64,000 nucleotides of DNA from Delphinapterus leucas. Its lineage: Eukaryota > Chordata > Mammalia > Artiodactyla > Monodontidae. The DNA lies in assembly GCF_002288925.2 (NCBI RefSeq), contig NW_022098043.1, positions 8,640,761-8,704,760 on the forward strand. The letters run 5' to 3'. Numbering within the stretch: position 1 is the stretch's first letter; each line of letters opens with the position of its first letter. Of this stretch, positions 58,601 to 61,429 are shown piece by piece. Made by a program: the position numbers and the translations under genes. The notes beneath the pieces are model-generated. The model did not search any database and was not told where the DNA came from. It saw only the letters and a program-made list of their open reading frames with translations.

Positions 58601-59301
58601 TGCAGGCAGAGAACGGGAACTTCCACTCCAACTGTAACAGGAGGATCTTTCCTGCCCCCAGAGGACCCAGATTCTGTAGAGAAGCTTCCTTCGTCTTTAT
58701 TTAAGAAATTTTAGAGCAGCTTTGAACCCAGAGGCCTCCCACCCACTCTGGACTTGAGAATCATTGAGGGTTGGAGTCATGGCATTGGTGACTGGTTGGT
58801 GAAGATGCGGAGGGAGAGGCCCAGGAGCCCTGGGGAGGACTGGGGTCTGCCCACCACCCGTGGTCCTCACTCACTGTCCTCCTACAGGTCAGCGGCCACT
58901 TGGACTACGCCAAGCAGATGGACGTCATCCTGAAGGCCGTGGGCATCCACACCAAGCCAGGCTGGGACGAGAAGGGGCTCTTGCTGGCCCCTGGCAGCCT
59001 GCCTCAAGAGGAGCCTCGCCAGGCAGCAGCGCCCTCCTCATCGGATAAGACCACCAACCAGGATGGGCAAACCCAAGGTCCCACATCCCCCTTGGGAGAC
59101 ACCCCCAAAGCAGCCACATCTCTTGACCCCAGCCAAGCCCAAGTGCCAGTGAGACTGGACCAGTCTGAAGGGGCCTCTCTTCCTGATGCTGCCAGGCCTG
59201 CTGAGAGCCCCCCTGTCTGCAGCCATGGCATGGGCCCCAACCCACTGGGCTGCCCCGACTGTGCCAGCGAGACACAGGGGTCCTGCCCAGGGCTGGACTG
59301 A
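1000..59301 (+). CDS. TMCO4: TMCO4, transmembrane and coiled-coil domain protein 4 (DUF726 hydrolase), 5' partial, ten exons
   Basis: Ten exons join in frame (133, 98, 144, 120, 165, 137, 85, 118, 118 and 414 bp) to give 510 residues plus a TGA stop. Known family members are about 630 residues, so about 125 N-terminal residues lie upstream of position 1. Visible order: acidic coiled-coil-like stretch (residues 20-45), basic [11 protein letters not shown] patch (52-62), long Gly/Ala-rich hydrophobic membrane region (63-126), a second hydrophobic segment (about 222-247), alpha/beta-hydrolase core with GFSLG (275-279), and a Ser/Pro/Gln-rich tail (from about 410). By position, Ser277, Asp336 (GDW) and His377 (SGHLDY) are the likely catalytic triad; this is inference. 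The yeast DUF726 protein Mil1 is a putative membrane-associated lipase; the substrate of TMCO4 is not established. Every junction has GT and AG except the acceptor of the second visible exon. The gene converges on HTR6. Confidence 0.95.
1455..1665 (+). repeat. MIR SINE
   Basis: Matches the MIR core and tail: CTGGGTTCAAATCCCACCTCTGACACC, cut here to its signature words, then TGTAAAATAGGAATAAGAATAG and the trailing GCTCAGTAAG. A further fragment lies at 1245-1345. Confidence 0.75.
2265..2500 (+). repeat. MIR SINE
   Basis: Near full-length: GCCACTTACCAGCCGTGTGA, CTGGGCAAGTTATTTAAC, CAAATGGGGATAATAATAGC and the tail TTATTACTG. Confidence 0.85.
2640..3100 (+). repeat. Two adjacent MIR fragments
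   Basis: The first covers 2640-2800 (GTCCCTGTGTGGCCCTGGGC). The second covers 2925-3100 (CTGTGCCTCAGTTTCTTCAT and TTAAATTAATTAATACA). Confidence 0.65.
3110..3330 (-). repeat. MIR SINE
   Basis: Inverse MIR: CTTTATTGAGCGCTCTCTAG, then GAGGAAGAAACAGAATG and CCACCCAGCTGGTCAGTGGC. Confidence 0.75.
4163..4500 (+). repeat. CHR-1-type tRNA-derived SINE (long form)
   Basis: Head GGACTTCCTGGTGGCGCAGT, followed by several tandem-like CCACAACTACTGAGCCC units, and a T/A-rich end. Target-site duplications AATAATAATACAAAGCAG flank it at about 4145-4162 and 4507-4524. Confidence 0.9.
5120..5260. repeat. hAT-Charlie MITE (MER20/MER5-like)
   Basis: Starts CCTGTGATTCTCAAACTTGA and ends CTTTGAAAACTCAATGGTC, with CTGGGGATTCTGATGCAG inside. 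These are the typical ends and centre of small nonautonomous hAT elements. Confidence 0.6.
5470..5895 (+). repeat. Duplicated segment, copy 1
   Basis: About 425 bp that recurs in direct orientation at 12931-13350. Shared landmarks: TGTTTCTGGAGGG, GATGAGGCTGTG, CCTGCTGGAGAGGTGAC, ATTTCCAGTCCCTAAGTGAG, TTTGCAGACTATTTCC and GGCAGTGTTTGT. It contains older L2- and MIR-like sequence. Confidence 0.85.
6205..6530 (-). mobile_element. Degenerate MLT1-like LTR (ERVL-MaLR)
   Basis: Inverse MLT1-like start (TTTGCTGCGGTAACAAATGA, GATGGCTTACAGCAACAAAAG) and the later GACTCATATCCTTTCC region. Solo LTR remnant without coding sequence. Confidence 0.5.
8168..8187 (+). repeat. Poly-C run of 20
   Basis: Uninterrupted C20 in the position of the polypyrimidine tract of TMCO4 exon b. 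It is followed by G, so that CG, not AG, precedes the exon. Confidence 0.95.
8189..8286 (+). CDS. TMCO4: TMCO4 coding exon b (basic patch and start of membrane region); acceptor AG missing
   Basis: The frame requires the exon to begin at 8189, where A completes the Glu codon left open by exon a. It then encodes [17 protein letters not shown] and the hydrophobic [16 protein letters not shown]. The donor gtaaga at 8287 is normal. The two bases before the exon are CG, not AG, and follow a run of 20 C (8168-8187). The strong basic patch directly before a hydrophobic stretch fits a cytosolic membrane-proximal anchor. Length is 98 bp, so skipping this exon would shift the frame. Confidence 0.88.
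8528..8671 (+). CDS. TMCO4: TMCO4 coding exon c (Gly/Ala-rich membrane segment)
   Basis: Acceptor cttgcag ends at 8527 and donor gtaagg starts at 8672. The exon encodes residues 78-126, almost wholly small and hydrophobic: [19 protein letters not shown], then [20 protein letters not shown] and GAAGAGLTG. Glycine-zipper-like spacing suggests one or two packed membrane helices or a hairpin. It is separated from exon b by only 241 bp. Phase 1 on both sides. Confidence 0.95.
8672..9444 (+). other. TMCO4 intron c/d (773 bp)
   Basis: Mostly single-copy sequence with one plus-strand MIR at about 9180-9400 just before the acceptor. Nothing else seen. Confidence 0.7.
9180..9400 (+). repeat. MIR SINE
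   Basis: MIR head GCGGTGGTTATGAGCTTGGG and core CCCAGCTCTGCCAG, with a decayed tail. Confidence 0.65.
9445..9564 (+). CDS. TMCO4: TMCO4 coding exon d (start of DUF726 core)
   Basis: Acceptor tctttag ends at 9444 and donor gtgagg starts at 9565. It encodes residues 126-166, beginning [19 protein letters not shown] and continuing [22 protein letters not shown]. The ITIAITGWL strand and turn resembles the first core strand of an alpha/beta hydrolase, near where an oxyanion loop usually sits; that role is inferred. Confidence 0.95.
9754..9945 (+). repeat. (CATC)n microsatellite
   Basis: About 190 bp of CATC/ATCC with scattered single-base variants (CATG, TATC, CACC). It creates spurious His/Ser/Pro-rich open frames. 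Confidence 0.93.
9950..10390 (-). repeat. L2 LINE 3' region
   Basis: Inverse L2 tail: TTATAGAGCATGTGCCAGAC, then CAGGTCCTAGGAATTCAGTG, and further GGCCTAGTGG-like and TTTATCCTCAGAG sequence. Confidence 0.6.
10390..10580 (+). repeat. MIR SINE
   Basis: CTTGGCTGTGTGACCTCAAG, CCTCTCTGTGCCTTGG and AAAGATTAAATTAAACGAGG in MIR order. Confidence 0.75.
10975..11185 (-). repeat. MIR SINE
   Basis: Inverse MIR with GAGTCAGGCATTTCACCC, GAAGAGGAAACC and GCAGGATTCGAACCCAGGTC. Confidence 0.7.
11366..11399 (+). repeat. Poly-G run of 34
   Basis: Uninterrupted G34. Homopolymers this long are rare in mammals, and the length in an assembly is unreliable. Confidence 0.95.
11640..12030 (-). repeat. Two tandem MIR copies
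   Basis: The first copy (11640-11850) has CAGATGAGGAAACCGAGGC; the second (11855-12030) has AACAGGTGTAGAAACTGAGG. Both run in inverse MIR order. Confidence 0.7.
12041..12091 (+). repeat. (CA)n microsatellite
   Basis: About 25 CA units with a single T interruption. Confidence 0.95.
12931..13350 (+). repeat. Duplicated segment, copy 2
   Basis: Direct-orientation partner of 5470-5895, roughly 85% alike by eye with small indels. It lies 7.46 kb downstream, in a different TMCO4 intron. Confidence 0.85.
13748..13912 (+). CDS. TMCO4: TMCO4 coding exon e
   Basis: Acceptor ctccccag ends at 13747 and donor gtaagc starts at 13913. It encodes residues 166-221 (from [20 protein letters not shown] to [15 protein letters not shown]). 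The sequence is mainly helical with Leu/Ala spacing, including [19 protein letters not shown]. It follows a 4.2-kb intron that contains a CATC repeat and a 34-G run. Confidence 0.96.
13913..14782 (+). other. TMCO4 intron e/f (870 bp)
   Basis: More than half is an inverse MLT1-type LTR (14100-14540). The rest is single-copy, with the branch-point region of exon f. Confidence 0.75.
14100..14540 (-). mobile_element. MLT1-type solo LTR (ERVL-MaLR)
   Basis: Begins with the inverse MLT1 terminus (GTCAGTTAGCAATTGCTGCA, TAACAAACAACCCCATAA) and continues with CATTGGCCAAAGCAAGTCAC. An old LTR remnant without coding sequence. Confidence 0.75.
14783..14919 (+). CDS. TMCO4: TMCO4 coding exon f (second hydrophobic segment)
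   Basis: Acceptor ctccccag ends at 14782 and donor gtacct starts at 14920. It encodes residues 221-266: [20 protein letters not shown] is a probable membrane or membrane-associated helix, followed by [20 protein letters not shown] and LSRQQ. It ends in phase 0, the only phase change in this half of the gene apart from the phase-2 junction between exons a and b. Confidence 0.96.
15111..15228 (+). repeat. Short CHR-type SINE
   Basis: Head GGGACTTCCCTGGCGGTCCA, RNA polymerase III box-like GGGTTCGATCCCTGG, and an A-rich end. Flanked by imperfect repeats AAAAGCACCCTAGG (15097-15110) and AAAAGTGTCCTAGG (15229-15242). Confidence 0.9.
15571..15668 (+). repeat. 98-bp direct repeat, copy 1 (likely source)
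   Basis: From GTTACCAAGGACAGAGGG to AGGGTCTT; matches 17239-17336 with three substitutions and no gap. Confidence 0.95.
15686..15712 (+). other. G-rich tract with G-quadruplex potential
   Basis: Four or more runs of three or more G separated by single bases (GGTGGGGGGGAGGGGGGGGAG, then GGTGGG). It would form a parallel quadruplex on the + strand, which is the RNA-sense strand of TMCO4. Confidence 0.6.
15861..16075 (-). repeat. CHR-2-type SINE, inverse
   Basis: Poly-T start (inverse oligo-A), then inverse CHR-2 to CACCAGGGAAGCCC. Perfect target-site duplications TCCTACAAGTTCTT at 15849-15862 and 16076-16089 mark a young insertion. Confidence 0.93.
16609..16693 (+). CDS. TMCO4: TMCO4 coding exon g (GFSLG nucleophile elbow)
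   Basis: Acceptor tcccccag ends at 16608 and donor gtaagg starts at 16694. The 85-bp exon encodes residues 267-295. It holds [20 protein letters not shown]: a hydrophobic strand, the GxSxG nucleophile elbow with Ser277, and the following helix, which is the signature of alpha/beta-hydrolase lipases and esterases. Loss of this 85-bp exon would remove the nucleophile and shift the frame. A near-identical 98-bp repeat lies on each side (15571-15668 and 17239-17336). Confidence 0.96.
17100..17412 (-). mobile_element. MLT1-type LTR fragment, interrupted
   Basis: Inverse MLT1: TAATTACATCTGCAAAGACG up to 17233, then resuming at 17334 with CTTTTCCAAGTAAGG and ending GGGGGCCACCATTCAACCCA. The gap is filled by the second copy of the 98-bp repeat. 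Confidence 0.75.
17234..17333 (+). repeat. 98-bp direct repeat, copy 2, inserted into MLT1
   Basis: Copy of 15571-15668 placed in an LTR and flanked by a 9-bp direct repeat CTTTTCCAA (17225-17233 and 17334-17342). There is no oligo-A, so it is not an ordinary retroposon. Confidence 0.9.
18590..18825 (+). repeat. MIR SINE
   Basis: CACTGACGAGCTGTGGCACC, TTGGGCAAGTCACTTAACCT and CAGCTTCCTCATCTGAACG in order, with the tail GTTCACTCAGTAAACGC. Confidence 0.85.
19060..19245 (-). repeat. MIR SINE
   Basis: Inverse MIR: CTGGGATGAGAAACTGAATG, then CCGGGATTCGACGCCAGGG. Confidence 0.65.
19625..19690 (+). repeat. (CA)n/(CGCA)n array
   Basis: 66 bp of alternating purine and pyrimidine with CG steps at its left end; Z-DNA-prone. 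Confidence 0.93.
20715..20925 (+). repeat. MIR SINE
   Basis: GGGCTGTGGAGCCAGGGCAC, TTTGAATCCC and AAGGTTGTAAGGATTAAAGG in MIR order. Confidence 0.7.
20958..21083 (+). repeat. Short CHR-type SINE
   Basis: AACTTCCTGGCGGTCCAGTG through GTTTGATCCCTGG and the A9 tail. Flanked by GGGAGCTGGC at 20948-20957 and again at about 21085-21094. Confidence 0.9.
21380..21570. promoter_or_regulatory. Candidate conserved noncoding element
   Basis: AT-rich, repeat-free block with several homeodomain-type core sites (CAATTAATCAGC, CTAATTGCAG, GGAATTACTCC, CTAATTGTTTTC). It resembles mammalian developmental enhancers in composition; no direct evidence of function. Confidence 0.3.
21830..21960 (+). repeat. L2 LINE 3' end
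   Basis: ACTACAAGCCCCTTGAGGGC, AGAGATTGTGTCTGACCC and GTGCCTCCTGTACCTGGG match the L2 3' terminus. Confidence 0.75.
21970..22330 (-). mobile_element. Degenerate MLT1-like LTR
   Basis: Inverse MLT1-like terminus TATCAGTCAGGATAGGTGAG, then TGCAGTAACAAACATCCCCC and later CATTGGCCAGAGCAAGGCAC. Confidence 0.55.
22770..22970 (-). repeat. MIR SINE
   Basis: Inverse MIR: TCAACCCTCACAACAACCCC, then CAGATGAGAACTGTGAG. Confidence 0.65.
23815..24050 (-). repeat. MIR SINE
   Basis: Near full-length inverse MIR: GGGCACTTACTATGTACCAG, CCCCATTTTACAGATGAGG and AAACTGAGGC. Confidence 0.85.
24255..24425 (+). repeat. L2 LINE 3' region
   Basis: CCAGAACGCTCTCCCC and CACATCCTTCAAAATGTGGC are the usual words of the L2 tail. 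Confidence 0.65.
24533..24573 (+). repeat. (CACG)n/(CA)n array
   Basis: About 40 bp of CACACGCACG units. Confidence 0.9.
24905..25090 (-). repeat. MIR SINE
   Basis: Inverse MIR: CTGATCCTCACAACATCCTC, CATTTTACAGAGAG and GGTGGCAGAGCTGGGATTTG. Confidence 0.7.
26846..26969 (-). repeat. Short CHR-type SINE, inverse
   Basis: Poly-T head, CCAGGGATCAAACCCGGGCC and the end CTGGACTGCCAGGGAACTCC. Flanked by TCATTTGCTGCTTT at about 26833 and 26970. Confidence 0.9.
28468..28668 (+). repeat. CHR-2-type SINE inserted in a MIR
   Basis: GGCTTCCTTGGTGGCACAGT through the CCGCGCACCGCGATGAAGAG end. It splits a plus-strand MIR, whose two parts lie at 28325-28467 and 28669-28750. Confidence 0.88.
30165..30375 (+). 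repeat. MIR SINE
   Basis: Near full-length: CCCAGCTCCGCCACTTACTA, GTGCCTCAGTCTCCTTGCC and GATAATATATGTAATGC. Confidence 0.85.
31055..31310 (-). repeat. MIR SINE
   Basis: Inverse MIR: TATTGAACACCTACTGTGTG through GACTTGTCCAAAGGCACACA and AATCTGGGATTCTAACCC. Confidence 0.85.
31400..31740 (-). repeat. L2 LINE 3' region
   Basis: GAAGGCTTCAGGGAGGAGGT is the well-known inverse L2 word, followed by decayed L2 sequence. Confidence 0.65.
32685..32808 (+). repeat. Short CHR-type SINE
   Basis: GAGTTCCCTGGCAGTCCAGT, GGGTACGATCCCTGG and an A11 tail. GATACAAA occurs on both sides but is not directly adjacent on the left. Confidence 0.9.
34140..35515 (+). mobile_element. Decayed L1/HAL1-like LINE, 5' and ORF1 part
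   Basis: From about 34780 the text follows an L1 ORF1-type region: AAATGAAAATACAGTCATTG, GTGGGTGAGTTAAACAACAG, GAACTGGAAGAT, CCAGACTTGATTCC, GAAATTGCAGAACTCCAAAG and TCTATATCCAGCTAAACTATC in this order. ORF1 is broken by many stops. 34140-34780 is probably its 5' leader. The assignment to HAL1 or an L1M family is uncertain. Confidence 0.65.
35970..36481 (+). mobile_element. MLT1-type solo LTR (ERVL-MaLR)
   Basis: About 510 bp that ends with the MLT1 terminus: TTACTTTAAGCCACTGAGTT, TTTGTTACACAACAATAGC and TGATAGAAC. The middle has ACCAGCTGGTTGTAGACACA. No coding sequence. Confidence 0.75.
37010..37205 (+). repeat. MIR SINE
   Basis: TGCCACTTACTCTGTGACCT, TGGGCAAGTTACTTAGTG and GATGAAATAATATATG. 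Confidence 0.82.
37260..38710 (+). other. Long repeat-free stretch
   Basis: About 1.4 kb in which I recognise no repeat and no exon. Open frames of 179, 119 and 60 codons overlap here in all three plus-strand frames (37702-38241), which is what low stop density gives by chance. No splice-flanked homology to a known protein is seen. Confidence 0.5.
38730..38835 (+). mobile_element. L1M 3' tail
   Basis: TACTTAATGCTACTGAACTG, CACACTGAAAAATGGCTCAG and TGTATTTCACCACAATTTTT match the L1M 3' end; a CHR SINE follows directly. Confidence 0.7.
38836..38963 (+). repeat. Short CHR-type SINE
   Basis: GGGAATTCCCTGGCGGTCCA, GGGTTCAATCCCTGG and an A18 tail, inserted at the L1 tail. Confidence 0.9.
39165..39430 (-). 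repeat. MIR SINE
   Basis: Inverse MIR: CATTTTAAAGATGAGGGAGC and TGAGGCTCCAAGTTATTAAA, ending in AAGATTTGAACACAG. Confidence 0.7.
40190..40735 (-). repeat. L2 LINE 3' region
   Basis: Long inverse L2: TTCTAGGCACTGGGG, AGTGCTATGGAGAAAAATAC, CAGTGTGGCTGGAAGAGAGT, GCAGGGCTTCGAGGGC and GGAGTGAAATGATCTGACTT in order. Confidence 0.8.
40740..40890. repeat. L1-derived fragment
   Basis: CATTTTAAGTGTACAATTCA, GAGTTGTACAAACCATCACC and TAGAACATTTCCAGCACCCC belong to a common L1M region; strand is not certain. Confidence 0.6.
40937..41056 (+). repeat. Short CHR-type SINE
   Basis: GACTTCCCTGGCAGTCCAGT, GGTTCAATCCCTGG and an A13 tail. Confidence 0.92.
43320..43500 (-). repeat. L2 LINE 3' end
   Basis: Starts CACTCATTCATTCACACC, with ACTAGGCACTGTCCTATACA and GAGGAGACAGACGTAAACAA, the inverse of the L2 terminus. 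Confidence 0.75.
44103..44217 (+). repeat. Degenerate TG-rich tract
   Basis: About 115 bp of interrupted TGTG/TGCA sequence (GTGTGGGCATGTGTGTGTCT and similar). It ends about 90 bp before TMCO4 exon h. Confidence 0.8.
44308..44425 (+). CDS. TMCO4: TMCO4 coding exon h (core strand after nucleophile)
   Basis: Acceptor ctctccag ends at 44307 and donor gtctgt starts at 44426; this donor is weaker than the other donors of the gene. It encodes residues 295-334: [20 protein letters not shown] then [27 protein letters not shown] is a typical core strand and turn of serine hydrolases. The exon lies 27.6 kb after exon g and about 90 bp after a TG-rich degenerate repeat. Confidence 0.95.
45160..45340 (+). 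repeat. MIR SINE
   Basis: TTTGGAATCGCACAGACCTG, CTCAGTTTCTCCATCAGTG and GGGGGATAATAGTAGTGAC. Confidence 0.72.
45985..46150 (-). repeat. MIR SINE
   Basis: Inverse MIR: CCCATCTTACAAGTGAGGAA, ACTGAGGCCCAGAGAAG. Confidence 0.75.
46453..46645 (+). repeat. CHR-1-type SINE (first of two at one target)
   Basis: GGGACTTCCCTGGGGGTCAA to CACAGCCAAAAATAAATAAA. Flanked by AAAATGGCCA at 46441-46450 and 46646-46655. Confidence 0.9.
46656..46791 (+). repeat. Short CHR-type SINE (second at same target)
   Basis: GGGACTTCCCTGGCAGTCCA to the A-rich tail. Flanked by AAAATGGCCA at 46646-46655 and 46792-46801. Confidence 0.92.
47396..47508 (-). mobile_element. Very short L1 3' tail, inverse
   Basis: Inverse of the cetartiodactyl L1 terminus (GTTGATTTACAACATTGCG, CAAAGTGATTCAGTTATA) with a TG/TA run. 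Flanked by 12-bp duplications TAAAAGAGACTT (47384-47395 and 47509-47520), so it is a separate, severely 5'-truncated insertion. Confidence 0.88.
47566..48131 (+). mobile_element. 5'-truncated L1 3' end (cetartiodactyl type)
   Basis: CCTAATGTCCATAGCAGCAC, GTATTACTCAGCCATAAAAA, GCTTATATGTGGAATCTAAA, GAGCACAGGGAACTCTACTC and TAAATCAACTCTGCTCCAAT, then AATAAA and a (TTAA)n tail at 48112-48131. About 35 bp typical of the family is missing near 47755. No coding capacity. Confidence 0.9.
48180..48375 (+). repeat. MIR SINE
   Basis: CACCACCATTTACCACTCAG, CAGTATTCCTGCCTATAAGA and GAGATTAAATGAGATTATG. Confidence 0.8.
49580..49760 (-). repeat. MIR SINE
   Basis: Inverse MIR: GAGGAGACTGAGGCTCAGAG, CAACTTGCCCAAGGTCACAC and AGCTGGTAACTGACAGG. 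Confidence 0.82.
51830..51947 (+). CDS. TMCO4: TMCO4 coding exon i (likely catalytic Asp)
   Basis: Acceptor tgcccacag ends at 51829 and donor gtgagt starts at 51948. It encodes residues 334-373, starting with a split Ser codon (AG|T) and then [20 protein letters not shown] followed by [19 protein letters not shown]. The Asp of GDW (residue 336) comes right after a core strand, where DUF726-like hydrolases carry the acid of the triad. That assignment is inferred from position. Confidence 0.95.
52090..52270 (-). repeat. MIR SINE
   Basis: Inverse MIR: CACAGATTAGGAAACTGAGA and GCCTGGATTTGAACCTCCAG. Confidence 0.75.
52490..52630. repeat. hAT-Charlie MITE (MER5/MER20-like)
   Basis: TTGGAATCATCTGGAGAGTT, AAAATGCAGATCCCAGAGCC and CTAAATCAGTCTCTAGGAG in family order. 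Confidence 0.75.
52790..52960 (-). repeat. MIR SINE
   Basis: Inverse MIR: CTGTACAGATGAGGACCCTG and GGACTTGCCCAGGGTCACAG. Confidence 0.78.
53331..53451 (+). repeat. (CA/CG)n array, Z-DNA-prone
   Basis: About 120 bp of nearly perfect purine-pyrimidine alternation with many CGCA, TGCA and GCATGC units. One A-A step (CGCAAGCA) interrupts it. Confidence 0.93.
54395..54615 (+). repeat. MIR SINE
   Basis: Near full-length: TGGGAAGAGCACAGCCTTTG, GGCTGTGTGACCTTAGGCCA and CGGTTTCCTCATCC. Confidence 0.85.
55325..55735 (-). repeat. Two tandem MIR copies
   Basis: The first (55325-55555) has CATTGTACAGGTATAGAAAC; the second (55615-55735) has CATCTTACAGAGGAGGAAAC. Both are inverse. Confidence 0.75.
56665..57010 (-). 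repeat. MIR-related sequence
   Basis: GAACACCTACTGTGTACCAG and CTCATTTTACAGACAGGGAA mark two inverse MIR parts separated by about 130 bp of other sequence. Confidence 0.65.
57640..57790 (+). repeat. MIR SINE
   Basis: GGATTCAGACCCCAGCTCTG, CACCTGGGTGACCTTGGGCA and CTCAATTTCTTCACC. Confidence 0.75.
58445..58600 (-). repeat. MIR SINE
   Basis: Inverse MIR: CCCCATTTTACAGCTGAGGC and TCCAAGGTCCCACAGCTGG. It lies about 290 bp before the last TMCO4 exon. Confidence 0.75.
58888..59301 (+). CDS. TMCO4: TMCO4 last coding exon j (His motif and disordered tail)
   Basis: Acceptor cctacag ends at 58887; the stop TGA is at 59299-59301. It encodes residues 374-510. [20 protein letters not shown] includes His377, the likely triad base. 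After [11 protein letters not shown] the sequence becomes low-complexity, rich in Ser, Pro, Gln and Ala. Close to the end it has a compact C-x-H-x8-C-x2-C cluster ([15 protein letters not shown]) before the final GLD. Confidence 0.96.
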   Translation, partial: VSGHLDYAKQMDVILKAVGIHTKPGWDEKGLLLAPGSLPQEEPRQAAAPSSSDKTTNQDGQTQGPTSPLGDTPKAATSLDPSQAQVPVRLDQSEGASLPDAARPAESPPVCSHGMGPNPLGCPDCASETQGSCPGLD

Positions 59302-60028
59302 CCCCAGAAGAGTCATTCTCCCAGATTTCTATATGCAGTGCTCTCTTACCCCACTCCACCGGGTCCCTCACATGAGCTCTGGAGATGCAGAATTTCCACC
59401 ACTGTCTTTCCTAAATTGAAGACATTGGTACTGGAAGGAGGGGGATTGTAAGAAGACACCGTCCCCTCCCCAAGGAAGCAAGTCTAGAGCTCTGCAGAGT
59501 CAACCAAGCACAGTGTAGAGCCCCAGGACTAGACCAGCCGTGGGCCTCCTGTGCTTCGGGTCAGAGCTGTAGGGTCTGGCTGCCCATCAGGTGGCTCAGG
59601 AGCTCTGTGGAGCCTGAGGCTCCCACCCAGCCACGCTCCCCAGCCTCAAAAGCCTGGTGTCTGCCGACCCATTCGCCCACAGGCACCACTGCCACACCTA
59701 CAGAGCAGGTACAAGTGGGACAAGCAGCTTATTCTCTCTGCTCTTGGGAGATTCGATGAGATCTGCCACATGCAACTGTACAGGCTGTGCACCGCACAAC
59801 TACAGGGGCAGCATCATAAAGACGTGATGTGAAGGGCGCCCCCCAAAGTTATGCCACGTAGTGGCCCTGGATATAACTGTTACAGAACAATTATAGAACG
59901 TGGTGAAGAAGTGTTACAGAACGTGGTGAAAAAATGCTGGATCAGCAGGCAGTGTGGACTGGGCCTGTGACGAGAATGAATTAGATGGGGATTTCCTATA
60001 GCAGAAACAGAGGTGTGATGATTCTAAT
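59302..60028 (+). other. TMCO4: Probable TMCO4 3' untranslated region
   Basis: This stretch lies between the TMCO4 stop and the first AATAAA on the + strand. It is mostly single-copy. It contains an imperfect short direct repeat at about 59877-59930 (TTACAGAAC and GTGGTGAA, each twice). The end is predicted, not shown by transcripts. Confidence 0.5.
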
Positions 60029-60260
60029 AATAAATAATAATAACAGCTACCATTTATTAGGTATTTACTGTGTACAGGGTGCTTACCTGGATTGTCTCAG
60101 TTGACCCTCACCACAACCCTATGAGGTAGGTTCTATTATTATCTTCATTTTCACTTGCAGACCCAGAGAGGTTAGGTAATCTACCCAAGATCACACAGGT
60201 GGTCAGTCTCAAGCTCCAGTCAGTCGGCCTCTAGAGCCCAAGCTCTTAGCCACTGGATCT
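60025..60260 (-). repeat. MIR SINE
   Basis: Inverse MIR: CCATTTATTAGGTATTTACT, CCTCACCACAACCCTATGAG and CCAAGATCACACAGGTGG. Confidence 0.82.
60029..60034 (+). terminator. Candidate TMCO4 polyadenylation signal AATAAA
   Basis: First canonical AATAAA after the TMCO4 stop, 728 bp downstream, followed by T- and GT-containing sequence. It lies at the edge of a minus-strand MIR, so it may be recruited from the repeat or be coincidental. Confidence 0.4.
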
Positions 60261-60712
60261 GCATCCCTGGAACCATCCCCTTTGGTCCTCCCACTGTCTC
60301 TGAATGAGCGGGCCAGAGATAATCCCCCCCGCATCGTGCAGATGGGGAAACCAAGGCCCCGGCAGAGAAAATATTGACAAGCTCAGGGGAGGCAGCGAGG
60401 AGTGGGGAGAGGCAGGGGAATTAGAGTGTTGGAGCCAAATTGGTCCTCAGGGGTACGTGTATTTGTTTCAAAAAATATTTACAGAACTCCTACTGCTGTT
60501 AATCCAAACAGCTCATGTCACCCACGGAAAACTGAGGCCCCGAGAGAGGACATGACGTTGCTGAGGTCCCAAAGCAAATTCAGGGCAGAGTCTGGACCAG
60601 AACCCAGGACACCTGCACCCAGAGTCTCTTCCCACTTCACCAGCTGCTTCTACAGCCTGAGTGGCCCCTCAAGCGAATTCAGTTCACACCACGGTCACCG
60701 CCTCAGCTAGTG

Positions 60713-60718
60713 TTTATT
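60713..60718 (-). terminator. Candidate HTR6 polyadenylation signal AATAAA
   Basis: TTTATT on the + strand reads AATAAA on the minus strand. It is the first canonical signal downstream of the HTR6 stop, about 1.5 kb away. Within 40 bp downstream on the minus strand there is a GT-rich stretch (GGTGACCGTGGTGTGAA), as expected for a cleavage-stimulation element. Confidence 0.45.
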
Positions 60719-61429
60719 GAGAGTCCACTGGGGCAGGCCTGGGGGTAGAGGGGGAGCCCCAGTAAGCACCAGGGCCCCTCTACAGCCAGCGGCATGGCCA
60801 GAATTGAGTCTACTCAGCACCAAGGAGAGCTCCAGGCCGCCAGTGGAGGCCCCTGGGAGTTTGGGTGGATGGAACTTGGAGGTGGGAAGCAGAGTAAGAA
60901 AAACCTCTGACTAAAAAGAAACCCTAAAGTAGGTAAGCTTTGGGAACCAAGAGTTCCCCCGTCAGAAAAAAGCAGGCCCCTGTGCCAGGGTCCACCTGCC
61001 TGCCCGAGGGCACCAGCCCACACCAGGGACAGCTCTACAACTCTGCTGACCTGATGACCACCACTCCCACTGAGCCCTGGGAAGGCCAGAAGGAGGTGGT
61101 CAAGGGCTGGTTCTGTCCCCACCAGCTGGTTCCCTTCTAGGCCCAAGGAAGTCCAGGCTAGAGGAACACCATTCCCGGTGCTGAGCAGAAGCCACCAGCT
61201 CTCCCTTCGGCTCCAGGAGACGCAGTGCAGCCGCCTGGGAGCTGGGGTGGGGGCCATACGCAGCTTCCAGAGCGAGCCAGGCTGTGAGATCTGGGCCGGG
61301 GCTGAAGACGAGGAGGAAGGTGGAAGAACAGTGGGAACAAAGAGCCCTTCCTGGCCCTCAGCCAGAGGCCAGGGGGCTGGATGGCCAGGAGCTGTAACAG
61401 CAGGGACCACCAGCCGACCACCTGCCGAG

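Larger units (their letters stand above)
51948..58887 (+). other. TMCO4 intron i/j (6.94 kb)
   Basis: MIR minus copies (52090-52270, 52790-52960, 53980-54110, 55325-55555, 55615-55735, 56665-57010, 58445-58600), MIR plus (54395-54615, 57640-57790), a hAT MITE (52490-52630), a long CA/CG array (53331-53451), L2-like minus near 55893-56060 and a degenerate LTR-like stretch (57960-58400). 54720-55300 and 57010-57600 look single-copy. Confidence 0.7.

Noticed and set aside
60814..61410. 198-codon minus-strand open frame between the two genes
   Set aside because: Lies in the predicted HTR6 3' UTR. No domain or initiation context; composition explains the lack of stops.
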